Shown: one piece after another, positions 58,917 through 64,000 of the stretch
How positions within the stretch are numbered: position 1 is the stretch's first letter
Layout: each line of letters opens with the position of its first letter
DNA from: Thunnus maccoyii
Taxonomy: Eukaryota > Chordata > Actinopteri > Scombriformes > Scombridae
Direction: 5' to 3'
Length of the DNA stretch: 64,000 bases
NCBI RefSeq assembly: GCF_910596095.1
Contig: NC_056534.1
Span: 12,843,490-12,907,489 of the forward strand
The notes under the pieces: model-generated
Told to the model about the DNA's origin: nothing
Seen by the model: the letters and a program-made list of their open reading frames with translations, nothing else
The model's database searches: none
Program-made: the position numbers and the translations under genes

Positions 58917-59388
58917 TCGCCAGAATAAAACATTGGCATTGTACTTTTCTGGAAACCACGGATACGTTGAATATCTACATTTCAACATGTGTAATATGTA
59001 GCATATCAACATTTCTAAAAGTGACTTTCTTATTAGGAGGAGAAGAGGTCGGTGGATAGTTAGGAAGTTTGTTGGCGGAAAGTTGTAAATCAGCAGAGAG
59101 TACGATTCAAGACCACCTTGAAATCACCTCAAAACCGATGCCCGCTACCCGTTTCAACCGACAAAACCGGGTGTTTTTAGCTAGACGTCAGGACATTTGC
59201 AGCTGTCCAAACCATGATCTTTCCCTAACCCTAACCAAGTGGTTTTTAAACTTAACCAGACCTCAACCACAGTGTTGTCACATCATAAAACATCATTATT
59301 CAGCTGATAACGGCCGACATTGAAACATAGACATTCAACATATTTGTGGTTCGCAGAAATGTACAATGCCAATGTTTTATTCTGGCGA
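58917..59388. mobile_element. MITE with ~40-bp terminal inverted repeats
   Basis: The left TCGCCAGAATAAAACATTGG (58917 on) and right CCAATGTTTTATTCTGGCGA (ending 59388) are exact inverted partners for 20 bases. The match runs on through GCATTGTAC(T/A)TTTCTG. Length is 472 bases. The interior shows no transposase; a short CCCTAACCCTAACC stretch at 59223 is present. Superfamily unknown; the target duplication was not clear. Confidence 0.8.
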
Positions 59389-59984
59389 TTGGGTTGGATG
59401 TAAAGACAACATTGATGCAGGAGTCCAGGTGCAGAGGCGACGTCGTACTGCCCTCAAATCTATACCACAAATACAATAGTTAGTTAGTAACGTTTGTTCA
59501 GCTTGTTTCTCTGATAACTTAAGATCCAGATGTCCAATGACTAAAATCCTTCATCTGGTTAAAAGATACAGTTAAAATCAACCAAGATCTAAAAAGTTTA
59601 TCATAAAAATGTGGCTTAAAACTGAATAAAAGTCCATCGACCACAACACCAACGTATTTTCTTGTATGGGTATACTCTTTGGTAGACACAATTGTAGCGG
59701 ACAAACACAACGCCGACGCATGCATCTTGTGCACGCATACTCCTTGGTAGAGGGGGTATGACGCCATTGACAGGCAATCAAATGAAACAGACCATTACCT
59801 TGATTAAAATTACAGATTTCTCTGGATTTGAAAATTGTTGGAAACATTTGGGATAATGTAAGTACACAACTCGACAAAATATATAACATAGGTCTAGTTG
59901 TTTTTAGACATTTTAATGTGGAACAGTTACATATTATAGCTTTAACTGACTTTGATGTGTAAAATTGGCGGAGTGCCCCTTTAA
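59389..59984. repeat. Possible TTAA-ended repeat and flank
   Basis: The right border AATTGGCGGAGTGCCCCTTTAA resembles the end of a known fish MITE (the AAAGGGGCACTCC… class) with TTAA at 59981-59984. The left border is not located. No coding sequence is supported despite a long reverse frame (59578-60105). Confidence 0.35.
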
Positions 59985-61308
59985 TCACATACTGTACTGT
60001 TTGTTGTTGATGCGTAGAGCTACTACGCACTAGTAGCTGCTCTTTGAAGACAAATACCAACAAACTACCTCTAACCTTGTAATATCCTGTAACAAGTGAA
60101 GACATCCCAGCTCATCTGAGTCATATTTAGGCATGTTTGCCCTTTTCTAGCTCATATCCGGCGTAACAGGTACATGTCTCGTCTTGATTCTGTCTCTCTC
60201 TGAGGGAGGTAGTGTCAGTGCTTTACAAACTAAACACCTGTGTCAGCAGCAGCCTTTGATTCCTCCGCTCAAAGTAGACAGCAGATCCACCTGTTTTCTT
60301 TCTTCTGTCTTCAGTCCATCCTGTGCTTTTAGACATAAAATCCATGTGTGTTTTTTCCTGATGAATGAAACATGTGCAAACACATTTCTGAGGGTTTAAG
60401 CCTGATGATTTTTTTTCTGTAGCTCTTTTAATGTGAATGTTCTTCTTCTAAGCGTTTATAGTTCCAGACTTTCAAAGAAACTGGTCTTTGCCACAGTTTG
60501 GATACAAAGAAGGAGAAAATATAAGACAAGGGAGGCTTTGTTGGCTATGCTACCATCAACAGAAACAAGAAAAAGCAACAGAGTCAACAAGTCGTCATCG
60601 TTTCATGAGCTGCAAGGACGCTCGTTTACAAAGAGACTGAGATTATAGAACAGCTACTTTATGTTTCAGCTGAGATATTTTGTGTCAGCAGCTGTTGACC
60701 AAAAGTTTCTCAAGGCTAAAATGATCTTAGCCTTAAGATGATTTTGGAAACCGGGCAACAATCAAAGAGTTGTGTTTTTGTTTGTTTGTTTGTTTGTTTT
60801 ATTGATTTTTAAAATTTGTGGAGGATTATCAAGTAATTAACAAGAATAAGGCAAATATTAGAGGAAAGTGTTACAAATAAACACAATTTGTTATATTATA
60901 AACTTAATTTTACATTAGCCTTTTTAGCACAGCCTGAAGACTACGTCACTATGCATTTCACTGCACATATTATGTGAATTTTGTGTATGAGGAATTATTT
61001 TTTGTTTCCTTCTATCCTGTGACTCTTCACATGACCCCTGAGATTAATATCTTGACTATGCTGACTCCCTGGTTGGGAATCACACCTCTAAAAGGTTTCC
61101 TCTGATATCTACAGTAACTAAATGTATTCACACTTGTTCCATATAAGATCAGATTCAACATTCCTGTGATCACTTTCAGATCAGAGAGCTGCTGCAGCGT
61201 ATCACCAGGAAGTCTCTGATGATGATGGCCTGTTTGGTTGTTCCTCCCTCCAGGCCTAAAAGTGGCTCCTGAACTTTAGAAACTTCAGAACTTATTCACT
61301 TTGGATTA
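59985..61308. other. Gene-free stretch
   Basis: AT-rich DNA with a (TTTG)n run at 60777-60800. No conserved exon, RNA gene or transposon recognised. Confidence 0.5.
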
Positions 61309-61643
61309 GAGCTGCAACGACTAGTTGATTAATTGATTAGTCGAACAACAAAATGTTAATCAGCAATGGTTTTGATAATTGATTTAAGCAATCTTTTGAG
61401 CAAAAATGGCAAAAATTTCCAGATTCCAGCTTCCCAAATGTGAATATTTTCTGGTTTTCATACTTGTCTATGATAATTAAGACATTATCTTTGGGTTTTA
61501 GACAAAACAAGACACTTTGAAGAACAACCATGGGCTCTGGGACATTAGCGTGGACATTTTTGCAGTTTGCTGACATTTTATGAACCACACAAATAATCAA
61601 TTAATCGAGAAAATAATCAGTAGATTAGAGTTAGTTGAAGCCC
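61309..61643. repeat. GAGCTGCAAC-family MITE
   Basis: It starts GAGCTGCAACGACTAGTTG and ends GAGTTAGTTGAAGCCC, with middle GTGAATATTTTCTGGTTTTC. Forward-type, nearly full-length copy. Confidence 0.75.
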
Positions 61644-62489
61644 TACTTTTGATTTAAGACCTGTGGACACTTGAAGAAGTGACTGTGCTCTGATTGCTGT
61701 TTTGTACCCATTTTCAACCAACATCAACAGATAAAACATCAACAGTTCATTGGACACTGAATTTTCTTGCAAAAAATTTGATGTTGAATCCAAATTAGCA
61801 CATTAATCTTTCTGTTGTTTAGGAAATGTTAGTTTATATTATATCATGTTTCTGGTTTATTGTTATGTGATCTACATTCAGTGATGGTCGCCTTGCTTGC
61901 AGGTCTACTTTTGTTTTTATTTTATTGTTGTCTGTAAGTTATGTCTGTGGTTTCTTTCTAATAAGGTGCTTAATGACATTTGAAGCTGGTTGGTGAAATT
62001 AAATTTCCATTGAGTGTGACTTCAAAGTCTTTTAAATTAATAGAGATTAAAACCTATATGATGGGATGAAGAACCTGGAGAAAGAACCTGAGGCTGTTTC
62101 CGAGCAGCCTGCCAGCACGCCTTCAGGAATTTGGGTGTTATGGATTTGTGACAACTTCCATCACCTGATTACTCTTAAATCTACGGATTTGTAGTCACGA
62201 CTTTATGTCAGGTCATGAAAGCAGCTGAGAAAAGCCGCCTGTGGCTCTCATGCTCTTTCCTAGAAGGTAGCACTCAGCGAGGCTTTGTTAATCTATGTCT
62301 GAATGAATTATGTTTTATTTTTTTGTTATTTTGTATGTTGCTACATCAAACTAACGTGCAGGCATTGATCATCTTCTTCTTACATCCCGTTAAGATGCAA
62401 AAACACAAATGGATGGCCAACATCAACTGACACCTCCAGAGCAGCTTTAATGATCCCTGGTATAGATGCTACACATTACTAGAACTTGA

Positions 62490-63009
62490 CTGGAAGGACA
62501 AACATCGTTCTTCCACTAAATCTTCCCTCATGTGATGTTTTAGAGAGCGCTGTTTTACATGTTGCTCCAAAATCTACCATATGTGTTCCAGATCTGGTGA
62601 CTGTGAAGGCCACTTCATTCACATCCCTCAGTGAACATGATAAACTTTATTACAAACATTACATCAGCATGTTAGCATGCCTATGCTAGCATTTAGCTCA
62701 AAGCACTGTGTGCCTAATTACAGCCTCACAGAGCTGTTAGCATGACTGTAGACCACATCTCTGTAGGGTTAGGGTTATTCAGCTCTCAATGTGCGTCTTT
62801 GCCGTTAGTCAAACATCTTAGATTTACATCTTCTCTTATCATTTTCACCCAAAATTGGGGTCAACTAGGCCTGTTCAACACTTTCATCTGTCTCAAAGAG
62901 CCTGAAAGGATGTTCATTTTCTTAGTTGTGTTATGCATCTGAATTCATTGTTTCTACACTCTTTTATTCAAGTTTTTCCTTTAATTCGTCACCTGTCATC
63001 TGTATGTAA
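62490..63009 (-). mobile_element. Relic of the Tc1-like family seen at 35453
   Basis: The right end TTTTTCCTTTAATTCGTCAC, then CTGTCATCTGTATG, matches the end of the right arm at 36165-36194. Upstream, CAGATCTGGTGACTGTGAAG (about 62590) is a word from the inner part of the same elements, the complement of transposase DNA. Between them lies a separate repeat with CATGTTAGCATGCCTATGCT and CAGAGCTGTTAGCATG (about 62640-62760). Borders on the left are uncertain. Confidence 0.5.
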
Positions 63010-63757
63010 ACATTAACATCAAATCCTGTGATGTTATAACTGAAACTTTTCACAAGCTGTTGATAGTAGCTCATAGTGACTGATGATTTGACATAGTTTA
63101 ACACCAAAAAGTGGTTATAAATATACACAAACAGCTAATTGTGTGCAAGAAGATGTGTGAGGCTTTGACAAGTACAATTAAAACCAGCTTTCAGACAATA
63201 ACAAACAAGCTTTTGCTGGATAAAGTTTCATTTAGGCAAAGAATCAAAAGACATTCGTCATTCAGTCCTGCTTCTCTTATTTTACATTTTAACTTATACT
63301 TGTTAGAAGCCCTGCTGGAAAACAAACACCTAATTAGAGTGTACTTGAACTTGAACCACTTTGTGTTTCTGATTCAAGTTCACAGAGCCTCAGCCAGTGT
63401 GATGAAGGAGAGGAGGGGCTGCATGAGCAGCAGCAGCGGAAAAACATCAAATCACAACTCAACGCTCCACTAAGTACCACAGATCTGACCTACAAAGCTG
63501 ACCAAACTCGTGCTCACCCACAAGCTCCTGTACCCAAAAACACACAGAGCAGTGAGGGGGAGGAGTTGGAGGTATTGTTCCTCCTGTGGCTCGAGGTGGC
63601 CTGACCCCACACCCTTCTGTTCAGACCTCGTTATTGGCTGCCTGTTTCTGTGGCAACAATCAAGAGCAACTGCTACCGTGAAAAGAATAACAGACAGTAG
63701 TGTAACAGGACCTGGGATGGCCCCTCCTTCAACCACACACACACACACACACATGCA

Positions 63758-63789
<32 letters not shown>

Positions 63790-64000
63790 TGCACACACAC
63801 ACACACACACATAGAAGCACACAGACAAAAACATTTTCCTTTGAAATCATTTTACTGCCCAGTTACTTTGTATGGAGGCCCAAAGTGTTCAAAATGAAAT
63901 TAATAAATATAAAATAATCACATGAATAAATTGGGTAAAATATATAAAGACATTACAAATCAAGAATGATCGATATAAATATCATATTATTATTGTTATT
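63010..64000. other. Terminal gene-free stretch
   Basis: No supported gene. A (CA)n tract with TG-containing interruptions spans 63738-63811. The rest is ordinary AT-rich sequence to the window end. The next gene of the conserved block is not reached. Confidence 0.5.
63738..63811. repeat. (CA)n microsatellite
   Basis: Interrupted CA repeat (CACATGCACACA and CACATACACA breaks) about 74 bases long. Confidence 0.9.

Noticed and set aside
59223..59238. CCCTAACCCTAACC, possible interstitial telomere
   Set aside because: Only two units inside a MITE; too short to mean anything.
59578..60105. Reverse-strand frame of 175 aa
   Set aside because: Lies partly in repeat-like sequence, has biased composition, and no recognisable domain.

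Overview
The window looks like chromosomal DNA of a bony fish, probably a spiny-rayed (percomorph) teleost. Genes are split by GT-AG introns, intergenic DNA is AT-rich, (CA/TG)n repeats are abundant, and many short non-autonomous transposons are of kinds I know from teleost genomes. I see no bacterial-style operons, CRISPR array, rRNA or genuine tRNA gene.

Four protein-coding genes lie on the plus strand: the 3' half of tapt1 (22-4372), a complete prom1 / prominin-1 (11458-35184, 26 coding exons), fgfbp2 (43957-44793) and fgfbp1 (53850-54566). From memory, human 4p15 has the order TAPT1, PROM1, FGFBP2, FGFBP1 on a shared strand, so this is a conserved vertebrate block and the synteny supports the four names. 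They are not an operon. Tapt1 is a multi-pass membrane protein of ER/ciliary-base biology, prominin-1 is a five-span pentaspan protein of membrane protrusions, and the two FGF-binding proteins are secreted and cysteine-rich.

Region by region: 1-4372 holds the last eight coding exons of tapt1. 4373-10980 is intergenic, with tapt1 3' UTR candidates and dispersed repeats. 10980-11457 is the GC/CpG-rich prom1 upstream region and 5' UTR. Intron 1 of prom1 (8.5 kb) holds only repeats. 20197-35213 is exon-dense and includes a 27-nt microexon, a 24-nt optional microexon, a LINE relic, a tRNA-derived SINE and at least two alternative C-terminal exons. 35453-36194 is a large hairpin made from two inverted pieces of a Tc1-like transposon. 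37440-43838 is repeat-rich and gene-free. 43839-45545 is fgfbp2, whose secreted product carries a long polyglutamine run. 45546-53400 holds a decayed Tc1-like transposase and a LINE tail that runs into a tetranucleotide microsatellite. 53400-54566 is fgfbp1, followed by a hAT-like MITE with an 8-bp target duplication and then repeat-filled DNA to the end.

The most notable signals are in prom1. Its optional microexons and alternative C-terminal ends sit beside acceptors whose usual pyrimidine tract is replaced by (TG)n, most strikingly at 35000-35114. The polyQ tract of fgfbp2 is also unusual. I found no self-contained undescribed system; the leads are gene-structural and mobile-element ones.
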